NCBI GenBank assembly: GCA_002309585.1
Contig: DBXN01000143.1
Span: 1 to 5,171 of the forward strand
DNA from: Verrucomicrobia bacterium UBA1211
Lineage (GTDB): Bacteria; Verrucomicrobiota; Kiritimatiellia; RFP12; UBA1067
DNA: 5,171 nt
Reading direction: 5' to 3'
A program made the translations under genes and the position numbers. Of this stretch, positions 4,123-5,171 are shown in pieces. Position 1 is the first letter of the stretch; each line of letters starts with the position of its first letter. The notes under the pieces are model-generated. The model had not been told where the DNA came from. It did not search any database and saw only the letters and a program-made list of their open reading frames with translations.

Positions 4123-5171
4123 ATGAAAAATGACGCGACAAAAGTATTGCTCCGCCGATTTCATATCGACCTACTCGCGGGGGGCGTTCTGAAGGGCATC
4201 GCCCTCGGCTCCGCCATCGCCGCAGGCGGACTGCTGGCCGCGCGCGCGTTTTTGAGTCCCCTCCCCGCAGCCGCCCTCGCCATCTTCGCCGCCGTGCCGC
4301 TGGCAATGATCGTGTGCGCCCTCCGCGCACTGACACGCTCACCTTCGCGCGCGACCTGTCTCGCGCTTGTCGAGGATGCGTCGCACGCGGGCGGGATGGT
4401 TCTGGTGGACGGTCTCCCGGGAGCGGAGCGGTGGCCGCATCCCGACCCCGTCACGCCATCGGTCCCCCGTACCTGGCACCGCGCCGTACCCGGCGCACTG
4501 GTCGCGTTCGCCGCGCTGGCCGCTGTGGCGGCCGCCCCGGACAGCTGGTTCGCCGCCGGGGCCACGCCCGTCCCCGCGCCGGCGTTCCCGGACGTCACCA
4601 CGGAGATCAAGAACGAGCTGGCGGAACTCAGGGAGGCGGAGGCGCTGGACCCCGAAGAGATCAAGGCGCTTCAGGAGGAGTTGGCCCGCATCGAGCGGGA
4701 GGCAGACCCCGCCGTACCCGGCGAAACGCTCGATGCGGTCGATGCCGTGCGCGAGAAACTGGACGCCCTTCTCGACATCGACGCCCAGGCCGCGAAGCAC
4801 CTCCTTCCGGAAAACGCCTCGTTCGCCTCCCTCGCCACGCTCCCCGACAGCGCCGAACAGCTTCAGAAGATGCTTGAGGAATCCTCCGCCGGACGATGCG
4901 CCCGATGCGGACGGCGCCTCGGCGAGAGTGAGGGCGAATGCGACGGCAGCTGCGGCGATGACGATGACGACGACGATGATGACGAGGAGGATGGTCCCGG
5001 AAGCGGCGGCGTGTCGCGAGGCCGCGGCGACGCCGCCCTGCGTTTCGGCGAGGAGGCGGAACTCGACGGATCCGAACTCAAGGACCGCGCCGAAAAAGCC
5101 GAACTGACCGGCAACCGCTCCGAAACCAAAGTCGGCGAATCGGTCTCCACGGAAGACCCCTCGAAAAACGC
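4123..5171 (+). CDS. Membrane protein with acidic cytoplasmic/periplasmic domain, DUF4175-like, partial (runs off the right edge)
   Basis: The frame is open for 349 codons to the window edge with no stop. Hydrophobic segments lie at about residues 18-41, 47-67 and 119-138. Before the first is a basic LLRRF stretch, and between segments 2 and 3 is a soluble loop (CLALVEDASHAGGMVLVDG). This layout resembles DUF4175-type proteins of MoxR/DUF58/VWA loci in PVC and other bacteria, but no such neighbour is visible, so the family is tentative. Residues 157-235 are Glu/Ala/Leu-rich and probably helical or coiled-coil. Then come four cysteines in CX2CX10CX3C spacing (C259, C262, C273, C277), which could bind zinc, and at once an acidic run of nine Asp, two Glu and one Asp (279-290), followed by a Gly-rich linker and a charged tail. 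The start is uncertain: in-frame ATGs at 4105 (AAGG 8 nt upstream) and 4063 exist, but 4105 overlaps the promoter -10. GC-rich like the RHS scaffold. Confidence 0.8.
   Translation, partial: MKNDATKVLLRRFHIDLLAGGVLKGIALGSAIAAGGLLAARAFLSPLPAAALAIFAAVPLAMIVCALRALTRSPSRATCLALVEDASHAGGMVLVDGLPGAERWPHPDPVTPSVPRTWHRAVPGALVAFAALAAVAAAPDSWFAAGATPVPAPAFPDVTTEIKNELAELREAEALDPEEIKALQEELARIEREADPAVPGETLDAVDAVREKLDALLDIDAQAAKHLLPENASFASLATLPDSAEQLQKMLEESSAGRCARCGRRLGESEGECDGSCGDDDDDDDDDEEDGPGSGGVSRGRGDAALRFGEEAELDGSELKDRAEKAELTGNRSETKVGESVSTEDPSKN

Noticed and set aside
4314..5150. Several other open frames on both strands over the rightward gene, including one with a long Ser run on the minus strand
   Set aside because: They overlap the frame that starts at 4123 and stays open to the edge with membrane segments and sensible composition; the Ser run is the complement of the Asp run.

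Overview
The window looks like chromosomal DNA from a GC-rich bacterium of the PVC superphylum (Kiritimatiellota, Lentisphaerota or Verrucomicrobiota). This is inferred from three things: a Tat-exported Gfo/Idh/MocA oxidoreductase of the type expanded in those phyla, a TSP3-like calcium loop (DTDGDGMPDAWE) next to RHS sequence, and PVC-style RHS/YD-repeat sequence (RDPIGEEGGLNLYGF, YGYDAEGRL). No rRNA, tRNA, CRISPR array or transposase is visible, so the taxonomy remains an inference.

The left part (about 1-2406, minus strand) is a rearranged RHS-type locus. Reading in the direction of transcription: a promoter at 2379-2406; a 490-residue exported protein (863..2335) with a GC-rich scaffold of signal peptide, unknown domain, TSP3-like loop and RHS exit motif, followed by an AT-richer tip; a translationally coupled (ATGA) 188-residue single-pass membrane protein (300..866), proposed as its partner or immunity protein; and then a GC-rich RHS core fragment that runs off the left edge. 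The tip carries a LysM-like segment and then a His-Gly / Gly-Cys pair (H410, C450) 40 residues apart, each after a hydrophobic strand, as in clan CD (caspase-like, CHAT-like, C80-like) cysteine peptidases. Composition changes sharply at both ends of the tip plus partner cassette (about 240-1580).

The middle part (2433-3960, minus strand) is a self-contained transcription unit: sigma70-type promoter, strong Shine-Dalgarno, a Tat-signal Gfo/Idh/MocA oxidoreductase (2495..3862), and a perfect 13-bp intrinsic terminator that separates it from the RHS locus.

The right part (4088-5171, plus strand) is divergent. It holds a promoter directly abutting the chosen start codon, and the 5' 349 codons of a membrane protein that is open to the window edge. 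That protein has three hydrophobic segments, an acidic helical region, a CX2CX10CX3C cysteine cluster and a D9-EE-D acidic run. It resembles the DUF4175-type membrane proteins found in MoxR/DUF58/VWA loci, but this is not certain.

The three promoters share an extended -10 of the form TGGTATA. The strongest candidate for something new is the small RHS-derived exported protein with a predicted caspase-like tip and a coupled membrane partner.
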